NCBI GenBank assembly: GCA_015178975.1
Contig: WHVD01000030.1
Span: 558,001 to 622,000 of the forward strand
Length of the DNA: 64,000 nucleotides
DNA from: Hysterangium stoloniferum
Lineage: Eukaryota; Basidiomycota; Agaricomycetes; Hysterangiales; Hysterangiaceae
Direction of reading: 5' to 3'
In this document: positions 32,969 through 45,751 of the stretch, piece by piece
How the letters are laid out: each line of letters starts with the position of its first letter
Numbering within the stretch: position 1 is the first letter of the stretch
Translations under genes and position numbers: made by a program
Notes under the pieces: generated by a model
What the model saw: the letters and a program-made list of their open reading frames with translations, nothing else
Told to the model about the DNA's origin: nothing
The model's database searches: none

Positions 32969-33639
32969 AATATTCTTCAATACCTTATGAAGAAAAATCT
33001 GATGAGATCATATGATACATTCTTTGTGAACATTGTTCTGGGCAGTCCCTGGGAGCTCAGAAGCACATAAATTATAGAGATTACTGGGATCAAACATAAG
33101 TAGAGGTTGCTCAGCTGGCTAATGCTTTCTGAAGTTTTAAATTCCCAAGTCTTTATCTCACTCCGGTCTGGTGAACAACATCATGTTGCGATCTAAAGTG
33201 GAAGCCAGCTGTGACCACAGGTGACAGAGAGGCATCCATGGCAGCAGGCGTGGGCCGCTACATGAGACTAGCTACAAGCAAATGGGAAAGGGGGATGGTG
33301 GGTGGAAAATAAAAAGAGCTGTCGCAGATGCTGCAAGCATCCTGTGAGATGGGAAGGAACAGAGACAAAGAGAAGGGGAAAAGCGCTAGTGAACAATAAA
33401 GGGCGATGGTCACACAAAAGTAACATTGAGGGAGACCTATGATCACTAAAGAACTCGGACAAATGGAATTTGTCCGATCTATGTTTCAGAGACAAAACTA
33501 TTATAATAGGCAACCTGGTGGCAGTATGCCACTCAAATATTTCTATTATCTTGGCGATCTACTGAGGTGGACATTATGTGCTATTCTATGTACATGAAAA
33601 TAAACTTCTGTGTAATTAATTGAATGCTGATTGATCGTC
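32969..33639. other. Intergenic stretch with one hairpin
   Basis: No gene recognised. It contains a perfect 9-bp inverted repeat, TCGGACAAA at 33455-33463 and TTTGTCCGA at 33469-33477, around a 5-nt loop. No T-run follows, so a terminator role is not supported. Confidence 0.4.
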
Positions 33640-33957
33640 CCATCATTCATCGATCGCTTAGGCTGTGATTCAGATTGTAGGTTATTGATCAATGGACTCA
33701 TAGTATCCCAACAAAGGATCTTGATTTCCTTCCAATATAACATGACCTGAGGTATATATTCTCGGTAGGACCTTGCTGCATTGATAAGTTGTCAAGTGAT
33801 CTTCTGCTCTATCTTATTATTTGTGATGTCCACACTCAAAAATTTACCATAGTTCTTTGAAATAAGGAAAGCAATCCTTCCCAGTTCTTTTAGCTTCGAA
33901 TTGTTAAAGAAGTGAGACAATAGTTATGAGTACGATGTGATGTATATTGGTTTCACA

Positions 33958-34137
33958 ACAAAAGAATAAACGAGTGGATGATAAATAAGAATAAATAAGA
34001 AAAAAGAGTACACAATAAAAAAGAATAAGTAATAAAAGAATAAAAGAATAAACAACGACAAAAGAGTACACAACAAAAAAGAATAAGTAAAAAAGAGAAT
34101 AAGCTACAGAAAGATAAAAAAGAATAATAAAAATAGT
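33958..34137. repeat. A-rich low-complexity tract
   Basis: Imperfect repetition of AAGAATAA and AAAAGAGTACACAA units just downstream of MFS copy 1. It is absent at the matching place of copy 2, so it expanded after the duplication. Confidence 0.8.
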
Positions 34138-34262
34138 ATGGCTGATATGGTAACAGACTCTATCCCGAAAGCAACTTCACACCCGGCCTTGCATCTATGC
34201 ATTAGTTATCTCCAACTGAAGTATAATCCTTGTCAGCCCAACACCGCAGTCTTTCACCATTT

Positions 34263-36308
34263 TTAATTGTAACGTAAAGTAATCTTCATAAGAACGGTAA
34301 GTAAGCCTCTTTGAACTGCCAATTTGCCGGTGACGAAATTCACGTACATGCAGGCGAGCCAAACCAAAAGGATTGTCATCATGTTTGTAGCGACAATGCC
34401 ATATTGATAAACCATTGGCAATACTACAGCAGAAACAACGGCGCTGAACACCATCTTCATTGCGCTGTCATGGATATACTTCAGTTACAGGCTAAACAAC
34501 TTTTATAAATGACATAATCACTTGGCGACTGCCATAACTTCTGCACTTTGGGAACGGAACATATCAACAAGACATGTCGAAGTTGAGGCTACCACCATGT
34601 CAACCTTAAGGAGTGGAAGCATCGTCAGAATCAGCGTTTAGTTAATTAATATTGCGAGTTACGTACCCCCATCCCGTTGAAAAATAGAGCGATTAGACTG
34701 ATTGTCAAGCCCACTTTGCCAGGTATAAAAACAACGGACAAGGCAAAGGTTATCAAGGCACACGGAATGATGAATAATGCGCCTGGGATCGCCGCTAGAA
34801 GGCGATCTTCAGGATTCCATTTGCCTTGGCGGCGATCGCGCCCTCGGACGACAGCCATATCAGCCAAGCGACCCGAAGCTATAGCTCCAGCTAGATTAAT
34901 TTTATTAGATACCAATGTCACCGTAATTTTGACTCGAAATTTACCGATACTACCCAAGCCGGTAGGCAGGAAACATACTCCAATTAAGGCTGGAGTGTTC
35001 ATTCCGTACCGAGGGCCCTATAAATGCAAACGATATAAATGATGTGGGGCAGTGGGAGTAGATTTTCCCTTACAAGAGTATAAGACAAAGGAACCATAGC
35101 CACTGGAGGAAAGCGGTCAGTCCTCTGACAGACCAATTATGTCAATTGTAGAGTTTGCTCACCAAAAAAAGCTGTTATAGCCAACGATCCGGATAGGCAC
35201 TGTTGGTGTTTATAATTTAGTTTCTGAGTGAACACTTTGCAGAAGAGGTTTACCAAAAGGCAAAGAACGGGATTCTTCAATAGAAGTAGTATTTTAAACG
35301 GATTCAACATAAATTTCCAGCTTGTCTTAGTGGGGCTTATCCCCAAGCTCTCAGCCAGATGAGACTTTTCGCTTCCTTTGTTACTGGGATGGATTGTTTC
35401 GGGAAGGAATACAGCAACCAATAAAAACGAAACTAGTCCTATCGTAGCAATGCAGAGTTGCATCACGCGCCAAGACGCATATGTCGCTAGCCATCCCCCA
35501 AGCATTGGAGCGAGTGGCGGTCCTAAGAGAGTTATCTGCGTTGGACATGTTAATAATCTGCACTTGTGTATTGAAAGTTGTACATGCCCCGAGAAAAATG
35601 CCCATGCCTCTTCCTCGCTCTTCCGGCCGATAAATATCAGATATTGTAGCAGCACCAATTGCTATGACACTGATTGCAAGACCAAATTGAATAAGTCTTT
35701 ATGAAAAAAGATGAATTTGGCTTACCATGATGCCCCAAATCCTTGAATGCCACGTCCTATGACTAACTCGGAAACGTTTCTCGCGGCAGCAGTTACTATT
35801 CCACCAATAAAAATAAGCGGTAGGCAAGCCAGATATACAGGCTGTCGACCGTCTGTGTAGTACTGTGTGAGTCTTCCCTCAGATAACTAGGGTTAGATGG
35901 CGAAAACGAACAGAAACCAGCGTAAGGAGCCCAGATCAAGTTTCCTACTGCAAGCACGAGGTTGTAGATTGCGATGGTATAGCTGTCGTGTGAAGCGATG
36001 TCAACCAATTGAAAAATTCGAAGAAATGTCCCTTACTTGATGACAGCACCGGTAGTATTCAGGTCTGTAGCGATTTCCGGCACGCAGGGCAGAAAACTAC
36101 CCATTGCGAACGCTGTTGAGTAGAAGTCATATGGTCAACTCCAAAGGATCCATAAGTTCGCATCAAACTTCGTTTACTCACGCCCAATTATCCCAGCTAT
36201 GGAAATCACTATGGTGATCGAACGTTTTTCAACATCCGTGAAGCGGTCATAGATATCACGAGGTCGTGAATTCCTTTGTTCACTAAGTAGAGGCGTTCGT
36301 TCGGACAT
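34263..36308 (-). CDS. MFS transporter, DHA1-like, tandem copy 1
   Basis: Major facilitator proton antiporter in the plasma membrane or an endomembrane. Start MSERTPLLSEQRNS at 36308. Exons on the minus strand include YTIAIYNLVLAVGNLIWAPY, DGRQPVYLACLPLIFIGG (remnant of MFS motif A), RNVSELVIGRGIQGFGAS, a D-I-Y block ending ERG.GMGIFLG, and GPPLAPMLGGWLATYASWR. These are followed by LPETIHP with a charged loop, then GPRYGMNTPALIGVCFLP, ISGRLADM-like text, CALITFALSVVFIPG and VVLPMVYQYGIVATN. Introns are short GT-AG (for example GTGATTATG...GACAG near 34455-34515). Each exon stays open, so the gene may be functional. Substrate unknown; the family includes drug and metabolite exporters. Confidence 0.75.
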
Positions 36309-38094
36309 GTGTAAGTAGCTCTGGTGATTCAAGCTACGGAATAACCGGAGGATTTGAGGCAGGTAGCTTGCAGTAGTCTGTTGTGGCTTCCAGTATATAT
36401 ATTATGCCGGAGCAACTGGTATGTAGTGCTGTGCTTCCCGGTGACATTCTTAGGGGGAGATGCCTTCCAAAACTGGTCTTTGATCCGAGGTCACCATCTA
36501 TTGGACTTGCAGGAAATGAAATTTTGGCGAATGAATGTTTTATAGAGGCTATGGTGCAGGGCATCTTATCACCGCAACTTTTACATAACGAGCGTTTAAC
36601 GGCGGAAATTGAAAAAAAATCAATTTTTGAGCCTTTTTTATATTATACCTTCTGAACATTGAAGGACAATATGTCAAGAGCATTGGAATACTCAACATGG
36701 AGTTGGTCCGCCGGATGCAATGCTGGGTCTCAGCTTATGAAGGTGGCTCAGAAGCATGTCAGTGGCTTCAATTCCAGTAAGTGTACATGACTCACACATA
36801 AGGATACCAGAGTCTATGGCTTATTCGCTTTGACTATATATGGGCTTCTGGTATTTTCTTATTCTAAATATTTAATGTATATTATATATATATATTAACT
36901 GTTTCTTATTGATTTCGCTTTTCGTACCCGAAGCGGCGGAACTGAGGTTAGTCAAGATTTCTATCTCGCTCAGTTGTGAGAATTTTGAACATTCCTGTTG
37001 ACAATCTTTTTATATCATTGAAAAATTCATTTCTACGAGAGGAAAAAAATTGCTTAGAGTCAGAATCTGAAGCGTCTGTTGTATAAAAGTGGTGGTGACT
37101 AAGTGCACTGTACCACAGCATCAGGAAATAAACTTCCAACCCGCTAGCTCCTCTAGGAGAGACACCCGGCCTAGCTACTTCATCTAACAGTACTATAATA
37201 ACTAGTTCAATAACGGGGTTCGACTACGGTCTAGGTATTCTATATCGCCGATCCACCCGCCATAGATTTTTTCCTATCCCTGATGCTGTGGGCGCCAACA
37301 AGAACGATCAGGGTGATCACCACTGATGAGGATGAACGCTGATGACGATGACCGCTCATAAAGGGAACAAATGATCATCATTATTGAGAGTGATCACTAC
37401 TTGTCAGTCCACTGACTACGTCACTCAATAGTAATCTCTTTGATCACATATATTTGTATGTCAGATCTAGTTTCTCAGTTGGAGACTATATTCATGGTTC
37501 ACAGGCCAATACAGCATTACACTTTGCTCAATTGTTGAATGGTAGCATCAACACAGGCATATTCAATCAGCATGCTATACTTCATATTTAGTACAGGTAT
37601 TTGGCATGTATAGGCCCAAGACTATTGTCAGATTTCATGGGAAAGCTCATCCAACCTACTGTTATCTTGTCTATCCTCTCTTGCTTGGACAGCAATCTTC
37701 TCAAGACTCTACTTACATGTAACACCAGCAATCTCACAGTGCAGAACTTATGTCGTTCTTGTCACAAAAGTAAAACACTGCTTTTCAACGGGCGTTCATC
37801 GGCAACGCTCAAATGGGGATCTGACCTGATGGGAACTTCGGTGATCATGTTATTTACTGTGACCTGTGACATTCACAATTAGTAAGCTGTGTGTACGGTG
37901 TCATCTTGGCATGCTGTACTGGCACACATCAGCTTGTCCAAGTCCTCCGGTTTTTGGCTGCCGACGACTCCGCGATTGATGGGGGGGGTGGGGAGAATAC
38001 GTTTTGAATCACTTTGAACTGCCTGAAGACGACAAGGACAAGGAGGAGAATGAGCGGGAGCAGGAGCAGAAGAGGTGGGAGGGGCATTCTGTTC
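36309..38094. other. Intergenic stretch, no gene recognised
   Basis: Upstream region of MFS copy 1. Open frames of 60-93 codons occur but show no motif. Around 37300-37400 there are several TGATCA/TGATGA-rich words. I see no terminal repeats or duplications. Confidence 0.4.
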
Positions 38095-39830
38095 TTTAAT
38101 GGGCGGGGAGTCTGAAGTACGTCAGAGGGGACAGAAGAAAATTGAGTGAATACTGGTAAAATACCTTCACAGTTGAGTAGCGGGACTGCTAAAAGTTCAC
38201 CGTTGGGGACCATAACATACTGATAAAACATCATGAGTGTTCGAACATGAATAATGGATAATGCATCAATACTCTACTATAAATGTTAACCACAATTCAA
38301 AGTATTGCGAAATTTTACTTCAAAGGTTTTATTATTCTTGAAGTCCCCAGAATTTCACATCCTTATCAGCAGTCCCCGTAACAAGCTGTTGTTCATCCGG
38401 TCAGACATGTAAGAACCATATAGTTCCGGTGTGTGCCTTCACTGTCTACTATTGCAGAGGCGGCGATTTCATCAATCAATAGGCGAGATATTTTGTGCCA
38501 ATTGCAATCTGTATAAGATGAGAAAGGGCATGAAAATGAAAGAAACCGCGCTTGTCTGTCACCGGGAAGAAAGGTGTTGCAAATCATATCCGTGATCTAT
38601 TGTACATATGGATGCTGTTATGCATATTCCAGATATTAATTATAAGTGTGCCATTGGAGGCCGGAGCCAAAATCTGGTCATCAGAACTCAAATAAGCGTG
38701 AGTACCTCTGTACGGTGGCCAGGCAGATCCGCAGAATACATGCGAACGGCCTCATGAACCTCCGAACTTCCTTCCATTTAACTGGTCGAGGTATTTGATA
38801 TACTCTAGGGCGTTGTTGTCCAATGATAACAGGATCTTAATCTGATTTATAGAAAAGGTCCTTAATAATAATAACAATAAATGCCGTTCTAATCACTGGT
38901 TTCAAACATCGTAAAGTCGGAGGATCTGATCTTTTCACCTGCTGGAGTAATCAAATATGGCGTGATTCAATCGATAATATCAATGGCGTCTTCAACGTCC
39001 GCCTTCTCGTCGATATCCATTCCTACGTCGCCTTTCTCTTTCGATTTTCCTTGGACCGTTTCTTTCTACGTAGTTGTTTCTTCTTGATCTCTTGGTCCGT
39101 CTGTATCCGGAATATTTCAACAGGACAATCATGTGACTAGACTGAAAGATATGGCTATGTCGGGTAAAATGAAATTTGAGAGACACGATAGCGAGAGGGT
39201 AGAGGAAGAGATGTTATTGGGTGTATCGTTTCGGCTGCCTGGGTCATTTGTCAACGACTCAACGGCAACGTATACCTTCAGCGCCGCCCGTAAAAGGTGT
39301 TTCACGAGTAGGTTCTAAATCAATAGACCAGACCTCCGCGATGCGCGACTATAGTTTGAACGCAGTGATGTGTGGGGAGATCCGACAGCTTCAAGAAGTT
39401 ATCATTAGCGGAAGTCAGGAGATACCCGGTAGATGTTTTTGGTGCGGTGAAAGTTGATGGCAATTCCATAGAGTCTACATCATATTATTTGATCGCAATG
39501 CCCTCGTAATCTAAACAATAAGACGAGTTAGTAATGGCGATCAGGAGAAGAAGAGGATATAGCTCCCTGGGAATTCCGGCCTCTCTGATCATTCATAATA
39601 TGATAGTAGTATCTTGAGAGCCAGAGGCTATTCTGGCACCAACAGCCTCGGCATGTCCATTAAAGGTAGTCACGACGAGGCATTCCAAGCCGAATGGAAC
39701 CATCGGCACATCCTACAGCAAAGGAACCTTTCAAAGGCGATCCTGCAATGGCTGTGACCCTTACTCGATTTTTGGTTTCATGTCACATTGCCACCTTTCC
39801 AAGGTGATGAGGACCTGTATCTGAAAAATG
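38095..39830 (-). pseudogene. UTP12/DIP2-like WD40 protein, degraded
   Basis: In several frames the minus strand gives consecutive blocks of the UTP12/DIP2 (WDR3) family, a WD40 subunit of the small-subunit processome acting in 18S rRNA maturation in the nucleolus. From 39830 down they are FAVGCADGS, ARIASGSQDT, YLLTSANDNFLKL, CVQTIVAHRG, VEIFRIQTDQEIKKKQLRRK, MDIDEKADVEDAIDIID and ITPYLITPAGEKIRS. These are followed by DLPGHRTE, SSDDQILAPASNGTLI, NTFLPGDRQ, AHTGTIWFLHV, a stop, PDEQQLVTGTADKDVKFW and PNGELLAV. Frame changes and stops exceed what introns explain, and both protein ends are missing. It lies between the duplicated MFS genes. Confidence 0.75.
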
Positions 39831-39854
39831 CTTACCTGCTGTCCTTTTTTCACA

Positions 39855-42331
39855 TCTGCTGATTGATCGTCTCATATACTGATCAATCGCCTAGTGTTTG
39901 AATGATTCAACAGTGACTCATAGTATTCCGGCAATGGAGCGTGAACCAATCATGTGTTATCAGTAGGACCTTGCCGTATCGATAAGTTGTCAACCGGTCC
40001 TCGGCTCTATCTTATGTTTATGATGTTCAAACTCAAAAAAGCCATCATACATTATTTTAGTTCTTTAAAATAACCCTTTTAGCTTCCAATAGTGAAGCAC
40101 CAGTCACGGTACAACCGGGTGTCTATCGGCTTCACAAGACAAGATAAATAAATATCAAAATGGTATCCCTCGTATGGTAAGACTCATATCCCGAAAATCA
40201 CCTCCACACCCAGCCACACATCTATGCTTTAGTCCTCTCGAAGTGTAGTATAATCCATGTCAACCCAAGACCGGAGTTTTTCCCCCTTTTTAATCGTAAC
40301 GTAGAGTAGTCTTCATAAGGTGGAACCGTAAGTCATCTTCTTCTAAAATGCCAGAATTCACGTACATGCAGGCGAGCCAAACAAAGATGACTATTATCAC
40401 GTTTGTAGCGATAACGCCAACTTGAAAAATCATCGGCAATACTACGGCAGAACCAATGGCACCGAACAAACTCCTCATTGCGCTGTCATGGATAAACTTG
40501 AGTTAGGGGGGCTAAGCAACTTTCATAAACGGAATATTCACTTGGCGACTGCCATAACTTCCGCACTTTGGGTATGTAATATATCGACAAGATAGGTCGA
40601 AGATGGGGCTAGAATCATGTCAACCTCAATGAGTGGAAGTACCGTCAGAATCAGCGGTTAGTTAATAAATATTGCCAGTTACGCACTCCCATTCCGTGGA
40701 AAAATAGACAAACTAGACTGATTGTCAAGCCCAGTTTGCCAGGTATAAAAACAACAGTGAATCCAAATGTTATCAAGGCACATGGAGTGACGAATAATGC
40801 GCCTGGGATCGCCGCTAGAAGACGATCTTCAGGATTCCATTTGTCCTGGTGGCGATGGCGCCCTCGGACGACAGCCATATCAGCCAAGCGACCAGAAATT
40901 ATAGCCCCAGCTAGATTAATTGAGTCAAGTACCTATTTCCGTGTAGCTTTGAATCGAATTTACCAATATTTCCCAAACCGGCAGGCAGGAAACATGCTCC
41001 AATTAAAGCTGGAGTGTTCATTCCATATCGAGGGCCCTATAAATGTAAACGTTACAGAATATGTAGTCAAGTGGGCTTGGATTTTCCTTACAAGAGTGTA
41101 AGACAAAGGAACCATTGCCGCTGGAAGAAAGCGGTCACTCCTTGGACGGACTCATTAGAGGAGTTTGCTCACCAAAATATGCTGCGACTGCCAATGATCC
41201 AGATAGACACTGTTAATGTTTACAATGTAGCCCCCGAGTGAACACTTCTGCAGATGACCTTACCACAAAGAGAAGAACGGGACTCTTCAATAGAAGTAGT
41301 ATTTTAAACGGATTCAACACAAATCTGCAGCTTCTCTTATTGGATTGGCCTGAGGGGTTGGTTCCAAAACTCTCAGCTATGCGAAGTTTTTCGATTCCTT
41401 TGGTACCGGGATGGGTTGTTTCAGGAAGGAATAGGGCAACCAATACAAACACGATCAGTCCCAATATAGCTATGCAGAGTTGCATCACACGCCAAGAGGC
41501 GTATGTCGCTAACCACCCCCCAATTACTGGAGCGAGTGGCGGTCCTAAGAGAATTGCCTGCTCCGGAAATATTAGTAACCTGAACTTGTGTATTAAAAGT
41601 TTTACTTACCCCAAGAAAAACGCCCATGCCTGTTCCTCGTTCTTCTACCGAGTAAATATCAGATATGGTAGCGGCTCCAACTGCTACGACACTGATTGCA
41701 TACCCGAAATTGAATGAGAGTTTGTGAAAGAAGACAAAATTAGCAGACCATGATGCTCCAAATCCTTGAATACCCCGTCCAATGATCAACTCAGTCACAT
41801 TCCTTGCTGCAGCGGAAAATATTCCACCAATAAAAATAAGCGGTAGGGAAGCTAAATATACAGGCTGTCGACCATCTAGATAGTGTCGCATGAGTATCCC
41901 CTCAGATGGTTAGATGGCGAAAACGAACAGAAACCAGCGTAAGGGGCCCAGATCAAGTTTCCTATAGCGAGCACGAGGCTGTAGATTGCGATGGTATAGC
42001 TGTAGGTGTTGAGCGATGTCAATCAATTGAACAATTCAAGGAAATTTCTCACTTGATAACAGCACCCGATGTATTCATGTCTTTAGCAATTTCCGGCACG
42101 CAGGGTAGAAAACTACCCATTGCGAACGCTAATGAAGAAGTAATATGGTCAACTCCAAAGGATCCACAAATCTGTATCTAACTTCGACCACTCACGCCCA
42201 ATTATCCCAGCCAAGGAAATCAATGCGGTGATCAAACGCTTTTCAAATTGCGTAAAGCGATCATAGATATCATGAGGTCGTGAATACGTTGAGTTTCGTT
42301 GTTCACTAAGTAGTGGTGTTCGTTCAGACAT
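39855..42331 (-). repeat. Segmental duplication, copy 2 (partner at 33640-36308)
   Basis: Second unit of the tandem duplication, matching copy 1 through the MFS exons, introns and about 400 bp of 3' flank. It lacks the A-rich tract of copy 1. Confidence 0.8.
40290..42331 (-). CDS. MFS transporter, DHA1-like, tandem copy 2
   Basis: Start MSERTPLLSEQRNS at 42331. Exon blocks mirror copy 1: YTIAIYSLVLAIGNLIWAPY, DGRQPVYLASLPLIFIGG, RNVTELIIGRGIQGFGAS, ISDIYSVEERGTGMGVFLG, GPPLAPVIGGWLATYASWR, LPETTHPGTKG, FILNPFKILLLLKSPVL-like text, ALIGACFLPAGLGNI, GRLADMAVVRGRH and VVLPMIFQVGVIATN. An intron with donor GTAAGTAAAAC and acceptor TTCCGGAGCAG separates GVFLG from the GPPLAP exon. The end is MKTTLRYD then a stop at 40290. 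Predicted 12 membrane segments from the block order; about 500-530 residues after splicing. It looks intact, as does copy 1. Confidence 0.75.
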
Positions 42332-43337
42332 GTCAAGTTACAGAACGGGGGTTAGAAGTGCCAGAAAAGTGCTCCACCGATGATGAATAGCCTTAAGTAG
42401 TCGGCGGTGATGGATCATTTGCGGAGCGCGCATGTGATCGATCTCCGATTCTTAATACATTCCATTTGCAAATAATACATAAAAATCAGGCACACTATTC
42501 ATTTGGCTGACATTTCATTTCTGCGATACACACTCTGGAACCGGATGGTGTGCCGATATATTAAGTAGAAGCGCGAAAGTATGGTAAAGGTGCAGGACGT
42601 GGGTAAATAAAAGTGCGGTATTCAATCATTTAATGGTGGGCGTACTTACAAACCCTATGGAGCAGTTCACACACCACCAACTTGGTGCACACGCCCATGG
42701 CGGCATCATGTACAAAAAGGTTTGTGTACATTACTACAAGGACACGGTATAGACTGAATACTATTATTCGGATCAAGAGTGAAAGCGACATCGCGGTTGC
42801 GGTTTCTATTTGTCGAAGACCAGCCAGTGCCTATATAAGATGCGTACGATATAAGCTGTTGAGAGCGGGATTCAAGAATAAATAAAATGTATTCCTAAGT
42901 GATTATACCAAGTTGCGTGGCTGATAGCTCCTGGTAGCTCACCTTCGAGTGCCACTGTGATGAGTGATATTGCCAAGGTTACCCCATACACAACCTGAAG
43001 AGTTTGAGAACTTGCAAAAACAGCACAATTCCGCGAAGCTAGAAAGACTATGCAATAGAAGTTTCCCTGAAAAGTCGGCTCGCCGTCCTGGGCAGCGAAT
43101 TAGAAATGCAATAAAATAAGGAAAGTGGCCTACAAAGTGAGCGACAAGTCCAAACGCAAGAAATAATACATAAGGTGCTATTAGAAGCTTTTTGAGAAGG
43201 CAATACCACAATTGGCCTGAAATGAAGGCAGGACACAGTACCAGGACGGTGATACACTGATTTTTTTTCGGTTCCTTAGTCTCCCCACATATTGCAGTAT
43301 GAAAGTCTGACCACAACTTGGAAAAAGGCGTTTATTG
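42332..43337. other. No gene recognised
   Basis: Upstream region of MFS copy 2 followed by DNA abutting the copia remnant. Hydrophobic minus-strand frames at 42939-43316 suggest a membrane segment but do not match a family I know. No promoter element can be assigned with confidence. Confidence 0.35.
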
Positions 43338-44760
43338 CTATTTGAAAAATAAAAGAAATGCATTACACACCCTGCACGGTTCACAAATTGGATCTGGTTT
43401 AACCTTTGAATTAAGTACCAATCCTTTAATCATGTTTCTTCTCATTAGATTCTTTATCCCCTCATAGTGGTGATGTCCCAATCTTCTATGCCACAGAGAC
43501 AGATCTAGAGGTAAAGTAGAGGACATGTGCACATTCTCCATTTTATTTATAATAGTCTTGCCATCCAAGTAGCCCACATTTTGATCAGTGATTGATGCAG
43601 TGAATAAAAGATTTTCATGGTGATTAAATCTTATGGTTTTGGATGAAATGTGTACATCAAATTCTTTATAACATGTGAGGTATAGGACAGCAAGAAGATT
43701 ATTATGTAACGCTGGAACATGTAATACTTTTGTGAATTCAACCTCCCAGCTAACTCTTCCATCAATGATTGGTTGAAAAATAACACTCCCAACACCTTCA
43801 GAATATACAATTCAATTGTCTGCAAGTTTTATTGGGGTTCTGTATGGGGTATAGGTGTGGAACCAGTTGTAATGGGGTGTCATATGTGATGTGGCCCCTG
43901 TGTCTGTATTCCAATCATAGATATTAGCTGAGGTTTCACATGCATCATGTTGTGAAAAGACACTTGCTTTTCCTGTCTGTTCCTCTAATTCCTCTATTTT
44001 TGCCTCTTCCATCTTGTTAGCACTGTTGTGTGACTGCCAGTTGTGCTGTAGCTTTTCTTTATTCCTTGGCTTTGGACAGTCATAGCTGAGGTGCCCTTCC
44101 TTGTCACAATTATAGCAAACCATCTTTTTTCAATGCTTGATGGGTGCTTTGGCCCTATTAACCATTTCTCCACAGTGATTGTGATTTAATTCCTTGCTTC
44201 TGAATGCCTGGAGAATAGTATTCTTGTCTAACTTCTCCATGAGTAATAATGATGAGGAGAGGTGTGCATATTCCTCAGGAAGAGCCTGGATGAGTGCCAT
44301 GCATTGTAATTCTTCATCTAACTTTTCAATTGTGAAGTCCTTTGGGCGCAGGTTTTGAATAGTCCCCATTGCTTTATCAATTCTGACACCCAAATCCATC
44401 AAAGACTCCTTTTCATCCTTTTGGATTGAGAATAGGTCATCATAGGCATTGAAGCGGGCTCCTGGTTTTTGTTGTAAGTGTGTCCTTTCCAACAAGTCCC
44501 ACATTTTGATTGGATCTTCTTCAAATCCACGGAAATGCACCCTCTGATCATTTTCCACTATAAGATATATCTCTGCAGCTGCTTTTTCTGCCTTTGTTTC
44601 CCACTTCTCAATGTTATCACTGCCATTTACTGGCTTGATTTCTTTTCCACAAACAAGCTTCCAATAACTTCATCAACCATGCCTTCATTTCTCCAGACCA
44701 TTCTGGATAATTTTGATTGTTTAATGGTTTGAATTTTGGTAATGATTCTGAGGATGTCAT
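43338..44760 (-). pseudogene. Ty1/copia retrotransposon gag-protease-integrase start, degraded
   Basis: Start MTSSESLPKFKPLNNQNYPE at 44760 (minus), a frame change near 44655, then a UBN2/copia-type Gag with WDLLERTHLQQ and QALPEEYAHLSSSLL. This is followed by the CCHC knuckle CYNCDKEGHLSYDCPKP at 44120, protease WNTDTGATSHMT near 43905 and the pre-integrase motif LWHRRLGHHHYEGIKNL near 43490. The text ends at CEPCRV, the zinc part before the integrase core, and the rest of pol is missing. The gag-protease-integrase order identifies copia. No LTR of its own was identified. Confidence 0.8.
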
Positions 44761-44857
44761 GCTTGACACAGTAGGGAAATTTTCGAAAATCTGAAAATTA
44801 AGGTTTCTTGTTTATGCAAGCAAAAGTGACAGGCTCAACCAAACACAAAAGTTGGTT

Positions 44858-45449
44858 TGTTATGCCTCCAAATTCAAGTACTTATAGTAATGTGTATTAC
44901 AATTAGAAGCCTTATTGTAATACACAATCAACAAGGTGGTAATAGTCTTGTAATATAAGTATTTATGTCTCAATCAATGTGTCAGTTAGTGAATCACCTT
45001 CTGACATAGTAGGTAGGATGCTAGTTTAGGTGTACACTGGTTCTGGCATGTATTAACCTCCAAAAACATAGTCCACAATTAGCATCCTCCTATGAAAAAG
45101 TGAAGAAATAGGTGAACTGCCCCTAAGAAAAGGGTAATTTCATCATCAATTCCAACAACATACCAAGCTGTAAAGTAGTTATAGGACAATCAGAATATCA
45201 ACTAAGTTACTTCTACTAGTTCTTCACTCTTCTCTTGGACTTCCAACTTTCTCTCTCCCTCTCTGCCCTTGATCAACCCAGAAAACCAACAGTCAGCTCA
45301 CTGTCTGGCTTTCCAATAGATAAGTTCTTGCACATTTGAAATTTAAGGACAACTGATGGTACCTTTGCAAGGTGCAGCACACAAGCTGAAGCCATATCCT
45401 TCCATTCAGACTCTGTCAGACTCCCAACCTCACGGCATGCAACTTAACA
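44858..45449 (+). repeat. LTR related to the B1 family
   Basis: Starts TGTTATGCCTCC, ends AACTTAACA. It contains the self-primer AATCAGAATAT (45188-45198) and the shared box (45375-45393), which set plus orientation. Flanks TGGTT and AATAA do not match, so it is either the end of a decayed element or a rearranged solo LTR. It is not the copia LTR, because the orientation and box fit gypsy. Confidence 0.75.
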
Positions 45450-45751
45450 ATAATAGGGTAAAGCCTACAAGGCATAGTTCTTGAGTTTTGATTTTATTGG
45501 GTGTCTGATAGTGTGTCAAACTGTCAAGAGGACTAAAAGATGGGTGGTTGGTGAGGCATTGGGGATCTGATATGCTGGTTGTTGGGTGCATGATTACTGG
45601 TCCCCTCTTAAGGCAGATGTCCCATCATCTAGCCATAAGTCGGTGTGCTGAAAAAAAATGCAGATAAGGTGGAAGAGAGGTATGTAAGTAGTGGAGTTGC
45701 CAAGGAAATGAGGAGGAAGGAAATTCTAAAGTGTTTAGCATCCTGTGTATT
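45450..45751. other. Decayed repeat DNA, no gene
   Basis: Between two LTRs. No open frame of interest; text is TG/CA-rich and CpG-poor like neighbouring decayed elements. Confidence 0.4.

Larger units (their letters stand above)
33640..36308 (-). repeat. Segmental duplication, copy 1 (partner at 39855-42331)
   Basis: The duplicated unit covers the MFS gene and its 3' flank. Non-coding matches beyond the gene include GACTCATAGTAT(C/T)CC, AGTAGGACCTTGC(T/C)G, GATAAGTTGTCAA and GGCTGTGAT..TCGATCGC-like text. The unit spacing is about 6.0 kb. UTP12-like remnants fill the space between copies. Confidence 0.8.

Noticed and set aside
33455-33477. Hairpin as a transcription terminator
   Set aside because: No T-run follows, and intrinsic hairpin terminators are not expected for fungal Pol II genes.
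37601-38234. Possible small secreted or membrane proteins (93 and 101 codons)
   Set aside because: The first has no supporting feature. The second overlaps the UTP12-like remnant, and its leucine run is a low-complexity frame artefact.
44858-45449. LTR of the neighbouring copia remnant
   Set aside because: Orientation, self-primer and shared box fit the gypsy B1-type family; the copia remnant lies on the other strand.
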